The translations under genes and the position numbers were made by a program. Shown in pieces: positions 8,297-16,750 of a stretch of 64,000 bases of DNA. The notes under the pieces are model-generated. The model did not search any database and was not told the DNA's origin. It worked only from the letters and a program-made list of their open reading frames with translations. The DNA is taken from NCBI GenBank assembly GCA_040776805.1, contig JAXGZS010000002.1, positions 124,001 through 188,000 of the forward strand, written 5' to 3'. The number at the start of each line of letters is the position of its first letter. Positions within the stretch are counted from its first letter, which is position 1. The stretch comes from UBA7702 sp040776805. GTDB taxonomy: Bacteria > Bacillota > Dehalobacteriia > UBA7702.

Positions 8297-9493
8297 TTAT
8301 TTCTGCTGTGCCAAGGCACGAACAAACAAATCCTCTGCCGGAAAAGGGTCGGTGAATTTCATATCTCCGCCGATTCTTTTCTCGATTTCCAAAAGCATCC
8401 GCTCTCTTTTTGCTTCAAGTTCCTTTTTGCTGTCGGCGACGTTGATCATCGACGCAACCCAAGTCGTTTTACCGGGGACATAGTCGGTGAGCGCCTCGTC
8501 GGCGCCGCAAAATTGGTAAAGGTGGGATAAAACCCCCGCTTCGGCCAGCCTATGCTCTCCCACCACAGCGACGTGATTGCCGTCCACCTGAATCTGTTCT
8601 AAGGCGACGTATTTTTCCTTGTCCCAAAGTACGCTGTTGCGGTGTTTTTGTTTTCCAAATTTTATGGCCAACTCGCTCATGAGGTTCCAGCCGGTAGCAT
8701 GATAAACGGTAATCGGCGTTTGCGAAGGCATTCTGGCGTCGATTTCCAAGATCTTAAAGACGCCGTCATGATCGATAACCTCCACATCCATGATACCATG
8801 GAGCCGTACCATCTCACCAAGGGCCACGGCCAAAGATTCAAACTGGGCTTTCTGTTTGGCGGGAAAACCAGGGCAGGACAAAACGCGTTTGCAATCGTAA
8901 ACCGGATCCATCAGCAGTTCTGTCACATGATAAGTACTGTAATCACCGGGTACACCCATGACTTCAAGGGAATAGGAGGGACCGGTAAGGTATTCTTCGG
9001 CCACCCATTCCTTCCTGTCATAATATTCAAAAAAGGCTTTCAGTCCCTCTTCGTGATCAATTTTACGCACCCCTTCGCTACCGCTCTTGCCACTGGGTTT
9101 GACGATAAAGGGCGCTTTCCCCGCGGGATAGTGAAGGGGCACCGGCAAGCCGACGGCTTTCATCATGGCGTCGGATCTCTGTTTTGAGGAACAGATTTGA
9201 TAGGCATGCTCATCATAAATGAGACGAATATCGTAATGTTCGGATAAATATTTTAAGACGGTCAACGCCGCTTTATTTTCCAGCGCGGGGAGGACAAAAT
9301 CGGCCTCTTCCAGCACTTTAATTAAGTCTGTATTATATTGTAACACATCTTCACAAAGAAATCTACCACAAATTTCTTTGCCCAAAGGGGTGCTTTCCTT
9401 GTCAATGAGGACGGTTTCCATCCCCGCTTTGGCGGCTAGGTACAGTGCTTCCACCCCCTGAAGCCTGCCTCCGACCACACATACTTTTGTCAT
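8297..9493 (-). CDS. pylC: 3-methylornithine:L-lysine ligase PylC
   Basis: PylC joins (3R)-3-methyl-D-ornithine to the epsilon-amine of lysine using ATP, the second step of pyrrolysine synthesis. The 398-residue protein begins with a glycine-rich strand (KVCVVGGRLQGVEALYLA) and carries ATP-grasp features such as PFIVKPSGKSGSEGVRK, EWVAEEYLTGPSYSLEVMGV and FKILEIDARMPSQTP. I chose the ATG that overlaps the pylB stop as ATGA, which gives the usual coupled arrangement. A longer reading would begin six codons upstream inside pylB and has no better ribosome site. Confidence 0.93.
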   Translation of the reverse strand: MTKVCVVGGRLQGVEALYLAAKAGMETVLIDKESTPLGKEICGRFLCEDVLQYNTDLIKVLEEADFVLPALENKAALTVLKYLSEHYDIRLIYDEHAYQICSSKQRSDAMMKAVGLPVPLHYPAGKAPFIVKPSGKSGSEGVRKIDHEEGLKAFFEYYDRKEWVAEEYLTGPSYSLEVMGVPGDYSTYHVTELLMDPVYDCKRVLSCPGFPAKQKAQFESLAVALGEMVRLHGIMDVEVIDHDGVFKILEIDARMPSQTPITVYHATGWNLMSELAIKFGKQKHRNSVLWDKEKYVALEQIQVDGNHVAVVGEHRLAEAGVLSHLYQFCGADEALTDYVPGKTTWVASMINVADSKKELEAKRERMLLEIEKRIGGDMKFTDPFPAEDLFVRALAQQK

Positions 9494-10533
9494 TTGTTTT
9501 CTGCCAGCCATTCTCTATATTCTGTCATCGTCGCGGCGCGCATCCCCAGCTTTTCCAGGCGAGGGACAACCCCTTTGACAGTGCGGAAGCCTTCGTCAAC
9601 GTCCATGGTACTCTGGGCGACCCCGGCCAAACCCGCCGTGGGCGGAATGATCGAAGTCACAACGTTGCAACCAGCGTTGATCCGGCTTTCCAGACCGGCG
9701 ATCCCTTCCACGTCAAGGGAAGCGGGGATCAGCACGTTATGATTTAGCAGACGCATCAGGGCGATGATCTTCAATTCCATATCGTGGTTTTGGGGTTTGT
9801 AACTGTCCATGGGTGTGCCGCTCTGGGGTACAAAGGTCATCACCCGAATTTGGCTAAAATCTAGCTGCTGGATGCCAAGGAGGGCTGCGGCAAGGTCTTC
9901 AACGGTTTCCCCAAGGCCGGTCATGAGACCTTCTTCCACGCGCATACCTGAGGCGCGGGCCTTCTGTTTGGCGTGCATACGAACGTCGTAATCCTGATGC
10001 AGGCGGAGCTTTTGAAAGAGCTCCCGATTATAGGTTTCCTGATAAAGGGCGTAGAATTCCGTATTTTCCTTGGCAAACGCTTCGATCAGTTCGTCGCTGA
10101 TCACCCCGGGAGAGATCATCACGGGGCGGTCGATCTCCCGATGGATATCTCTGACCAGTTCCAGCATGGAACTGAAATTTTCTTTATGCAGTTCAGGGTC
10201 TTCGCCCAAGGTCAAATCGATGACATGGACACCGGAGTCGGCGAGACCCCTAGCGATATCCATCACTTCTTCACGGTTTTTCCGGTAGCGGATCGTATCG
10301 TCGTTGTCCCGGCGGAAAAAACAGAAACTACAGTTATTTCTGCAATAAGTGGAGAAGTAGACAAAGCCGTATAAAAACACTTTATTGCCGAAGTGCCGCC
10401 GACGCACGTCTTGAGCGGCCTGAAACAAATAAGACAGATCCTCCTCTGCTTCGATGTTTAGCAGCGTGACGATATCTTCTTTGCTTGCCTTTGAGGTCTC
10501 TTTCAAGGCGTCGATGATTTCTTTTGCTTGCAT
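9490..10533 (-). CDS. pylB: 3-methylornithine synthase PylB (radical SAM)
   Basis: PylB is a radical SAM mutase that rearranges L-lysine to (3R)-3-methyl-D-ornithine, the first pyrrolysine-specific step. The 347-residue protein has the cluster motif CRNNCSFC at Cys64, Cys68 and Cys71, then FFRRDNDD, and the family's BATS-like C-terminal part (IPASLDVEGIAGLESRINAG). A GAAGGAG ribosome site precedes the ATG. Its stop overlaps the pylC start. Upstream, within 35 bases, lies the terminator of pylT, so expression depends on read-through or on a promoter I cannot see. Confidence 0.94.
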   Translation of the reverse strand: MQAKEIIDALKETSKASKEDIVTLLNIEAEEDLSYLFQAAQDVRRRHFGNKVFLYGFVYFSTYCRNNCSFCFFRRDNDDTIRYRKNREEVMDIARGLADSGVHVIDLTLGEDPELHKENFSSMLELVRDIHREIDRPVMISPGVISDELIEAFAKENTEFYALYQETYNRELFQKLRLHQDYDVRMHAKQKARASGMRVEEGLMTGLGETVEDLAAALLGIQQLDFSQIRVMTFVPQSGTPMDSYKPQNHDMELKIIALMRLLNHNVLIPASLDVEGIAGLESRINAGCNVVTSIIPPTAGLAGVAQSTMDVDEGFRTVKGVVPRLEKLGMRAATMTEYREWLAENK

Positions 10534-10563
10534 TTTGAATCTCCTTCGTTGGTTCGTCCGCCT

Positions 10564-10595
10564 AAAAAAAGAGCCGGACAGCTTACGCCCGGCTC
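10564..10595 (-). terminator. Terminator after pylT
   Basis: The minus strand reads GAGCCGG, an 11-base loop and CCGGCTC, followed by TTTTTTT: a strong intrinsic terminator. It ends the tRNA transcript and lies just upstream of the pylB ribosome site. Confidence 0.85.
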
Positions 10596-10630
10596 AGTAT
10601 TTGCACACAGAAAAATTCTGTTTTAAGTTC

Positions 10631-10703
10631 TGGCGGGGAGTCCGGGAGTCTCACCCGGCTGCATAGATTTAGAGTCTATATGATCAATAACGATCCACCC
10701 CCC
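10631..10703 (-). tRNA. pylT: tRNA-Pyl (anticodon CUA)
   Basis: A 73-base amber suppressor tRNA. It has a 7-pair acceptor stem (GGGGGGT/ACTCCCC), a single base before the D stem, a 4-pair D stem GATC/GATC, a 6-pair anticodon stem TATAGA/TCTATG around loop CTCTAAA (anticodon CTA), a 3-base variable loop CAG, a 5-pair T stem CCGGG/CCCGG with loop TGAGACT, and an encoded CCA end. The long anticodon stem, tiny variable loop and lack of a canonical T-loop sequence are hallmarks of tRNA-Pyl. It closely resembles, as I recall it, the Desulfitobacterium gene. It has its own promoter and terminator, yet lies inside the pyl cluster between pylD and pylB. Confidence 0.97.
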
Positions 10704-10718
10704 ATGTGTATCGTTAAT

Positions 10719-10747
10719 ATTGTATCACATAGATTATATAAATTCAA
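10719..10747 (-). promoter_or_regulatory. Sigma-A promoter of pylT
   Basis: On the minus strand TTGAAT, a 17-base spacer and TACAAT lie 15-16 bases upstream of the tRNA 5' end, predicting a leader of only about 8 bases. Confidence 0.85.
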
Positions 10748-10762
10748 GATTTTAAATAAATT

Positions 10763-11566
10763 TTAACAAGCCATCACAAGCATGGTAATCACACCGAGCT
10801 GTAGCAGATCGTGAATGATCCGTTCACCATATTTTTCCTGGGCCTCAGGCGTCAAAGAAAGCGGCACGCCGGGAGACGCAAAAATCAGGTCGGGATGTAA
10901 CATGTCTGCGGTGAGCCAATTGGCTTCTGGCGTACAATCGACAATCAGCGGATATTTTTTAATTTCATCCTTGGCGCGAATGGTCTTCCAACCTTCCGCT
11001 GCCCGTAATTTCTGCACTTCGGGATCGGTATCGAAAACAATCCCTTCCGCGCCGCGGCATTTCAGGAAAGAGAGCGCCGCCTGTCCTACGCGGCCGCCGC
11101 CCAAAACAAGGACCTCTTTATCGCGGAGGCCCCCCGCCGCGCCTTCCAGTGCTGCCACAAAGCCTCTGGCTGTGGCGTCGGAATTTTCTACCACAACGTT
11201 TTTGCTCATATTCAGGGCCAAAAAATACATATCGTCAGCCAAAAAAATGATGCCGGCGCCCTTCTTGGTCGCCTCATAGATCCCCCAAACATCACATTGT
11301 TCGGTAATGAATGCCTCAAATCCCATAAAACGGACGATATCCGCAACTTGCTCACAAAAAGTTTCAATGACACCGAGTCCCTGGGTTACGGGAACCACAG
11401 CGACTTTGATCCGCCAGGAAGAACTTTTGATCCGTCCCCTTGACACATCACCGCCGAGAGCCGCCAGATTCAATAAAGACAGGTTACTCATTGTTTCCAG
11501 CTTTTCTCCCCACGCGGGCAACTCATTGTTCATATTGCGAATCCAATCAGTTTTCAGTCTAGTCAT
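10763..11566 (-). CDS. pylD: Pyrrolysine-forming dehydrogenase PylD
   Basis: PylD oxidises N6-(3-methyl-D-ornithyl)-L-lysine; the product cyclises to pyrrolysine. The 267-residue protein has an NAD-binding Rossmann strand EVLVLGGGRVGQAALSFL in its second half, an N-terminal substrate domain (DWIRNMNNELPAWGEKL) and the conserved FLADDMYFLALNM. It is preceded by a GAGAGGAT ribosome site and follows pylSc by 42 bases, so the two are cotranscribed from the promoter upstream of pylSc. Confidence 0.93.
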   Translation of the reverse strand: MTRLKTDWIRNMNNELPAWGEKLETMSNLSLLNLAALGGDVSRGRIKSSSWRIKVAVVPVTQGLGVIETFCEQVADIVRFMGFEAFITEQCDVWGIYEATKKGAGIIFLADDMYFLALNMSKNVVVENSDATARGFVAALEGAAGGLRDKEVLVLGGGRVGQAALSFLKCRGAEGIVFDTDPEVQKLRAAEGWKTIRAKDEIKKYPLIVDCTPEANWLTADMLHPDLIFASPGVPLSLTPEAQEKYGERIIHDLLQLGVITMLVMAC

Positions 11567-11608
11567 GATTATTTTATCCTCTCCCCTTAAGATAAAGCCT
11601 ACTGCCCG

Positions 11609-12457
11609 TCAGATGTTGAGACGGGCGCCGTTCAGGTACATTAAACTTCTGCCAACTCGTTTAATATTATGATAGTCCTCTTTCATCATTGCCAAACGTT
11701 CCAAACCAAAACCGATGCCGACCCAAGTATCAAAGATTCCCCATTTTTCATCAAGGAAGTGAGGACCGAAAGCGCCGGAAGCAACTTCCATGCCATTGAC
11801 CACAACGTCCAGGGTCTGGCTGTTGCCGTAAACAACGCTGTCGTCACCGACGAGCTCGTAGTCGTCGATGCCTACCACTTCCATGGCTTTTATGGCGAGC
11901 TCTTTCAAACGCGCCATCTGTTCGCCTTCTTTCACACCGGCAAGCTCCACAAAATTGAGCATGGTAAACTCATTGAGGTGGCGCGCTCCCTGACTTTCTT
12001 TGCGAAAGCAGGGGCCTACTTCAAAAATACGCACAGGGTCACCCCAGATTTTTTGCAGCGAGCGCATGACATCGTAAAGATTCGGCGCCAGCATGGGCCG
12101 TAAACACTTGTTTTTATCCACCCAAAAAACCTGTTGAAACAGAGGATGATCATCGCCGATGGTCATCTTTTCCAGCATGTTTCTGGGCAATATGATCGGG
12201 GTCACCACTTGGGTGAACCCTTCCTCTTCGGTCAGCCACTTCACAAGCGCCGTCTCAATTTCCAACATCAGCGGACGGCGGGAGCTGTCCCGCAGCGCAA
12301 AGAGGGCGTCTTTGTTCTGCTCAATCAGTTCCTTCTCCGCTTTTTTAAAGGCATTTTCTCTTTCTTTTACGTCTGCAAACTGCCGCTGGAGGGATGCTTC
12401 CGCGGCATTGAGTTCCGCGAGCCTTTGTTTTTGGGCGACCGAATATTCTATCGTCAT
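11609..12457 (-). CDS. pylSc: Pyrrolysyl-tRNA synthetase, catalytic protein PylSc
   Basis: This 282-residue class II aminoacyl-tRNA synthetase charges tRNA-Pyl with pyrrolysine. Class II motif 2 is visible in FEVGPCFRKESQGARHLNEF and motif 3 in GIGFGLERLAMM. TMLNFVELAG forms part of the amino-acid pocket, and FTQVVTPIILPRNMLEKM is the family motif 1 region. The tRNA-binding N-domain of archaeal PylS is absent and is supplied in trans by pylSn, as in other bacteria. The C-terminus (VGRSLMYLNGARLNI) is intact. It is the first gene of the cluster and has a near-consensus promoter. Confidence 0.95.
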   Translation of the reverse strand: MTIEYSVAQKQRLAELNAAEASLQRQFADVKERENAFKKAEKELIEQNKDALFALRDSSRRPLMLEIETALVKWLTEEEGFTQVVTPIILPRNMLEKMTIGDDHPLFQQVFWVDKNKCLRPMLAPNLYDVMRSLQKIWGDPVRIFEVGPCFRKESQGARHLNEFTMLNFVELAGVKEGEQMARLKELAIKAMEVVGIDDYELVGDDSVVYGNSQTLDVVVNGMEVASGAFGPHFLDEKWGIFDTWVGIGFGLERLAMMKEDYHNIKRVGRSLMYLNGARLNI

Positions 12458-12516
12458 GATACCTCATCTCTTTCTGCGCTAACATAGAAAAAGCGCAGGA
12501 TACCCTCATAAGTGTA

Positions 12517-12545
12517 ATTATAGTATTCCTGGTATTTGATTACAA
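12517..12545 (-). promoter_or_regulatory. Sigma-A promoter of pylSc-pylD, with hairpin leader
   Basis: TTGTAA, a 17-base spacer and TATAAT on the minus strand. The 50-60-base leader contains a CTGCGCT/AGCGCAG hairpin (about 12475-12498) just upstream of the GAGATGAGG ribosome site; it could modulate translation but shows no known riboswitch signature. Confidence 0.75.
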
Positions 12546-12631
12546 TTTCATAATTTTGTTGATTATCAAAAAATATGACCAAAGGCGCCGTGAGACCCCA
12601 AAGATTCCCGGTTTATACAGGAATTCGCTGA

Positions 12632-12657
12632 AAAGGTCAGCCGCCGGGCTGACCTTT
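12632..12657 (-). terminator. Terminator after mtaD
   Basis: A 9-base perfect stem AAAGGTCAG/CTGACCTTT with a CCCGGCGG loop is followed by a T-rich TTTT on the minus strand. It closes the long rpmF-smc-mta operon before the pyl cluster. Confidence 0.8.
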
Positions 12658-12677
12658 AGGTTTGTCAAAACGCTTGT

Positions 12678-13973
12678 TTATTGTCGGCGCCAAAATTGCT
12701 CGGCGTGTTGTTGAACTTCGTGATATACCCGCCCTTCGTCAATGTCCACGCATTGCCCGTCGCAGACTCTTACCTTCCCATTGACGATCACCGTATGGAC
12801 ATCGCCGCTTTTGGCGCAAAAGGCCAGGTGGCTTAAGAGACTGTTCTTTTCATTGCGGGGATAGAAGTGGGGCCGCCGGAGGGAAAGGAGCGTCAAATCC
12901 GCCTTTTTGCCCACTTCCAAGGTGCCGATCTGGTCGTCCAAAAAAAGCGCGCCGGCGCCGCCAACGGTGGCCATATGCAGCGCGTTGTAGGGATCAAGCA
13001 GGGTGGGATCGCCGGTGGCGACTTTCTGCAAAAGGGACGCGGTGCGCATTTCTTCCAGGATGTCGAGATCGTTATTGCTGGCGGGGCCGTCGGTGGCGAG
13101 TCCCATCACGACGCCGCGCTTTTGATATTCCGGAGAGGGAAAAATCCCCGCAGCCAGTTTCATATTGCTTTGGGGGCAATGGGCGATGCGGATATCCTTT
13201 TCCCTGGTGATTTCAAACTCTTCTTCATTCAGGTGAATCATATGGGCGGCGAGGACTTTCCCCGTCAGGACGCCAAGGCTGTCAAGGTAGGGCAGCACCC
13301 TTTGACCCGTTGCCGCCAAACAGTCTTCCTGCTCTTTTTTGGTTTCCGCGATGTGCAGATGGAGCAGCAAATCTCTGCTACGGGCTGCCGCCGCAACTTC
13401 TTTCAGGTACGGCCCGGAACAGGAATAGAAGGCGTGGGGCGCCAGGGCAAAAGTAACTTTGCCCTCCAGATCGTTTTTCATGTTGTCAATCCATTGCAGC
13501 GTCGTCTTAAGAGAGATTTCTCCTTTGCCGTCAAGATCCGTGAGACCCTCGCCGAGGACTGCACGGATGCCGCTCTCTTCCATGGCCCAACAGGCGGCGG
13601 CTTCGTCGAAGTACATATCGGCATAGCAGGTAATCCCGGCTTTCAGCATTTCCATTTGGGCGAGGAGCGCTCCCCAAAAGAAATCCTCCGCGGTGAGGGC
13701 CTTCTCCGCGGGCTGTACTTTGGCGAGCCATTCCCCAAGGGGCAGTGCTTCACCGTAGCCTCTCAGCATACTCATGGCCGCATGACAATGACAGTTGACA
13801 AATCCCGGCAGGGCGCACTTATCATGGCCGAAGATGATCTCGTCTCCCCGGGCGGGGTCAATATGATCACCAATGGCGACAATGCGCTGCCCTTCCACGC
13901 GGATGGAGCCTCTTTTCAATTGGGGACTGCCGGTCATCGGCAGATAGAGAATATCCTTGATCAACAGTGCCAT
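12678..13973 (-). CDS. mtaD: 5'-methylthioadenosine/S-adenosylhomocysteine deaminase
   Basis: A 431-residue amidohydrolase that deaminates methylthioadenosine and S-adenosylhomocysteine to inosine derivatives. The metal and catalytic motifs are in place: HCHAAM near residue 60, LHLHIAETKKE with the catalytic His/Glu, AHMIHLNEEE, HCPQSNMKLAAG and TDGPASNNDLD. The length is typical of the MtaD/SsnA/guanine deaminase-like group, and context favours MtaD: the next two genes upstream salvage the same substrate. It is the last gene of the operon, 15 bases after mtnA. Confidence 0.88.
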   Translation of the reverse strand: MALLIKDILYLPMTGSPQLKRGSIRVEGQRIVAIGDHIDPARGDEIIFGHDKCALPGFVNCHCHAAMSMLRGYGEALPLGEWLAKVQPAEKALTAEDFFWGALLAQMEMLKAGITCYADMYFDEAAACWAMEESGIRAVLGEGLTDLDGKGEISLKTTLQWIDNMKNDLEGKVTFALAPHAFYSCSGPYLKEVAAAARSRDLLLHLHIAETKKEQEDCLAATGQRVLPYLDSLGVLTGKVLAAHMIHLNEEEFEITREKDIRIAHCPQSNMKLAAGIFPSPEYQKRGVVMGLATDGPASNNDLDILEEMRTASLLQKVATGDPTLLDPYNALHMATVGGAGALFLDDQIGTLEVGKKADLTLLSLRRPHFYPRNEKNSLLSHLAFCAKSGDVHTVIVNGKVRVCDGQCVDIDEGRVYHEVQQHAEQFWRRQ

Positions 13974-13988
13974 GGTAACCTCAATTGC

Positions 13989-15011
13989 TCATGCTTCAAA
14001 TTGACTTTTGATGCCCTTTTGGAAATCCCCGGTCATCACGCCTTTTTCTGTGATCAGCGCCGTAATCAAGTGATGGGGCGTCATATCAAAGGCGGGATTT
14101 TCCACCGGCACATTTTTCGGCGCGGCGTAAACCCCTTGAAAACAGCGTACTTCATCCGGGTTCCGCTCTTCAATTATGATATCGTTTCCCGTGGGAATTG
14201 TCAAATCAAAGGTGGATAAGGGCGCCGTGATATAGAACGGAATGTTATGATAAGAGGCCAAAATCGCCAGGCCGTAGGTACCGATTTTGTTGGCGGCATC
14301 ACCGTTGGCGGCGATGCGGTCGGCGCCGGTGATCACCATATTGATTTTCCCTTGCTGCATCAGGTGGGCCGCCATATTGTCGGTGATCAGCGTCACGGGG
14401 ATACGGTCTTGCATCAGTTCATAGGCGGTGAGACGCGCGCCCTGGAGCAGCGGACGGGTTTCGTCCGCGTACACCATGTCCACTCTCCCCGCCGCAAAGC
14501 CTGCTCTGATGATGCCCAAGGCCGTGCCGTAACCGCCGGTGGCCAAGGCCCCGGCGTTGCAGTGAGTCAGAATGCGGCCGTGTTTGGGGATGAGGGCCGC
14601 GCCGTAGGCGGCCAATGACTGACAGCGGCAAAGATCGTCGGCGGCGATAGCGTCGGCTTTGGCCAGGAGCAGGGCCGGGGCGGCTTCCGGGGAAGCCTTT
14701 TGCCAGATCTCTTTCATTTGCGCCAAAGCCCAGAAGAGATTCACTGCCGTGGGCCGCGTGGCGGCAAGAGTCTTGTGGTTTTCTTCCATATACCTGTGAA
14801 ACTCGCCCCTTGCCGGGGTATATTGTTCCGCGGCGAGAACCATGCCGTAAGCGGCGGCGATGCCGATGGCCGGCGCGCCCCGCACCGCCAAAGTACGGAT
14901 CATCTCCGAGACATCCTCCACGGTCTCATTGGCGACGATTTTCTCTTCACCGGGCAAAAACCGTTGATCCAGCAGATATAACCGATGGTCTTTCCATTGA
15001 ATATGCCTCAT
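13989..15011 (-). CDS. mtnA: Methylthioribose-1-phosphate isomerase
   Basis: MtnA converts 5-methylthioribose-1-phosphate to methylthioribulose-1-phosphate. The 340-residue protein has the eIF2B-like fold signatures RGAPAIGIAAAYG, THCNAGALATGGYGTALG (catalytic Cys), YADETRPLLQGARLTAYEL and ITGADRIAANGDAANKIGT (catalytic Asp). It is 6 bases from mtnP, which makes its substrate. No mtnB, mtnK or aldolase gene follows, so later steps are encoded elsewhere, or the organism uses a shunt. Confidence 0.93.
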   Translation of the reverse strand: MRHIQWKDHRLYLLDQRFLPGEEKIVANETVEDVSEMIRTLAVRGAPAIGIAAAYGMVLAAEQYTPARGEFHRYMEENHKTLAATRPTAVNLFWALAQMKEIWQKASPEAAPALLLAKADAIAADDLCRCQSLAAYGAALIPKHGRILTHCNAGALATGGYGTALGIIRAGFAAGRVDMVYADETRPLLQGARLTAYELMQDRIPVTLITDNMAAHLMQQGKINMVITGADRIAANGDAANKIGTYGLAILASYHNIPFYITAPLSTFDLTIPTGNDIIIEERNPDEVRCFQGVYAAPKNVPVENPAFDMTPHHLITALITEKGVMTGDFQKGIKSQFEA

Positions 15012-15017
15012 GACGCC

Positions 15018-15797
15018 TCACATGCTTTCCGGCGTCTGTCGGCAGTCGCAGCTGCGGTCTTCCGTCAGGAGTTCAACGGTGGTCAGCAGCAATTCTTTGA
15101 TTTTCCGCGACAGCCGCGACATCATATTGAGCACTTCCTCGTGGGCAAGATGATCGTCGGCAATGCCCGCGGCATAGTTGGTCACCATAGCCACAGCGCC
15201 GTAACAGAGGCCCAATTCCCGGGCCAAAGCCACTTCGGGATAGGCCGTCATACCCACAAGATCACCGCCGAACATTTGATACATCTTGATTTCCGCCGGG
15301 GTTTCAAAGCGCGGCCCCTCGGTGCAGACGTAGGTCCCGCGGTTATGCGCCGTATGAGAAATCTTTTTCGAGGCGGTCATAAAAAGTTCCCGGATCCAAG
15401 GGCAATAAGGTTCCGTCATATCGGTATGGGCCACGCCCATTTCGCCGCCGTCAAAAAAGGTGCAGTGACGGTTTTTCGTAAATTCCACGTATTGATCGGG
15501 AAAAACAAAATTCCCCGGAGCCATGTCTTTATTGAGAGAACCCACGGCGGCGGTGGCCAAAATGCGGTCAGCGCCCAACTCCTTCAAACCCCAGATATTG
15601 GCCCGGTAATTGATCATGTGCGGCGGAATGGAATGCCCTTCGCCGTGACGGTTGATAAACAGCATCGCCTTGCCGCGATATGTTCCTTCCACAGCGCTGA
15701 TCTTGCCATAAGGGGTGCTCTGTTCCACCTCTTTGATATTGTCCAAAATCGACGGGTCGTATACGCCCGTACCTCCAATGATCGCAATTTTACCCAT
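15018..15797 (-). CDS. mtnP: S-methyl-5'-thioadenosine phosphorylase
   Basis: A 259-residue purine nucleoside phosphorylase-family enzyme that splits methylthioadenosine to adenine and methylthioribose-1-phosphate. Signatures: IIGGTGVYDPSIL at the N-terminus, FINRHGEGHSIPPHMINYRANIWGLKELG, EGPRFETPAEI, and GMTAYPEVALARELGLCYG. The starting methylthioadenosine comes from polyamine synthesis and, notably here, from radical SAM and SAM-dependent reactions. It lies 3 bases downstream of ftsY, in the same transcript. Confidence 0.93.
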   Translation of the reverse strand: MGKIAIIGGTGVYDPSILDNIKEVEQSTPYGKISAVEGTYRGKAMLFINRHGEGHSIPPHMINYRANIWGLKELGADRILATAAVGSLNKDMAPGNFVFPDQYVEFTKNRHCTFFDGGEMGVAHTDMTEPYCPWIRELFMTASKKISHTAHNRGTYVCTEGPRFETPAEIKMYQMFGGDLVGMTAYPEVALARELGLCYGAVAMVTNYAAGIADDHLAHEEVLNMMSRLSRKIKELLLTTVELLTEDRSCDCRQTPESM

Positions 15798-15800
15798 TCT

Positions 15801-16739
15801 TTACGCCTCCTTTGAATCATTCTGTTCTTCTGTTGCAAACAATGCCGCGCCGAAGGACGCCGCGTTAAAATCTTGTAAATCCTCGACGCCTTCGCCGACG
15901 CCGATAAAATAAACGGGCAATTCCATTTCGTCGATGATGCCGACGATGATCCCACCTTTGGCGGTGCCGTCGATTTTCGTCAGGATGATACCGGTGACAT
16001 CGACGATCTCGGCAAAGGCATGAGCCTGACTGATGGCGTTCTGCCCCGTGGAAGCGTCCAAAACCAAGAGAGCTTCTACGGGAGTCGCCGGCAATTCCCG
16101 ATTGAGGATCCGTTTGATCTTACCGAGTTCCGCCATGAGGTTGTTTTTATTCTGTAAGCGTCCCGCCGTATCGATGAGCAGGATATCGGCTTTTCTGCTT
16201 TTGGCGGCCTGAATACCGTCGAAAACCACGGCGCCGGGGTCGGCGCCTTCTCCGTGTTTCACAATATCGACGCCGGTGCGCTCCGCCCATAACATCAACT
16301 GCTCCGCCGCGGCGGCCCGGAAGGTATCCGCGGCGCAGAGGATCACTTTCTTTCCCGCGTTTTTGTATCGCGCCGCCAATTTCCCGATGGTCGTCGTCTT
16401 GCCCACGCCGTTGACGCCGGTAACGAGAATCACGGTTAAAACGCCTTGCTCCAAGGTGAGGGGATTCTCCCCTTTGATAAGGATTTTTTCGATCTCTTTT
16501 GTTAAAGCTTCTTTCAAGGCTTCGGAATTTTTGATTTTTTCCGCAGCGACGCGCTCCCGCAAGGCGTCCATTAAGGCCATGGCGGTGGCGATGCCCAAAT
16601 CCGCTTCGATCAACGCTTCTTCCAATTCGTCAAAGAGGTCTTCGTCTATTCTGCGTCCTGTGAGCAGATTGCCGATCTTACCATAAAAGCCGCCCCTCGT
16701 TTTACCGAGGCCGCTCTTTAATCTGTCAAATAATCCCAT
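15801..16739 (-). CDS. ftsY: Signal recognition particle receptor FtsY
   Basis: FtsY is the membrane-associated SRP GTPase that docks ribosomes translating membrane proteins. At 312 residues it has only the NG domain; the acidic A domain found in some bacteria is absent. G-motifs: GVNGVGKTTTIGKLA (P-loop), DTFRAAAAEQL, DTAGRLQNK, TKIDGTAKGG. It lies 11 bases after smc, a conserved pairing in Firmicutes. Confidence 0.96.
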   Translation of the reverse strand: MGLFDRLKSGLGKTRGGFYGKIGNLLTGRRIDEDLFDELEEALIEADLGIATAMALMDALRERVAAEKIKNSEALKEALTKEIEKILIKGENPLTLEQGVLTVILVTGVNGVGKTTTIGKLAARYKNAGKKVILCAADTFRAAAAEQLMLWAERTGVDIVKHGEGADPGAVVFDGIQAAKSRKADILLIDTAGRLQNKNNLMAELGKIKRILNRELPATPVEALLVLDASTGQNAISQAHAFAEIVDVTGIILTKIDGTAKGGIIVGIIDEMELPVYFIGVGEGVEDLQDFNAASFGAALFATEEQNDSKEA

Positions 16740-16750
16740 GGGAAACTCCT

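Noticed and set aside
12867..14219. 450-codon plus-strand frame opposite mtaD and mtnA
   Set aside because: It crosses two well-supported minus-strand genes and shows no domain.
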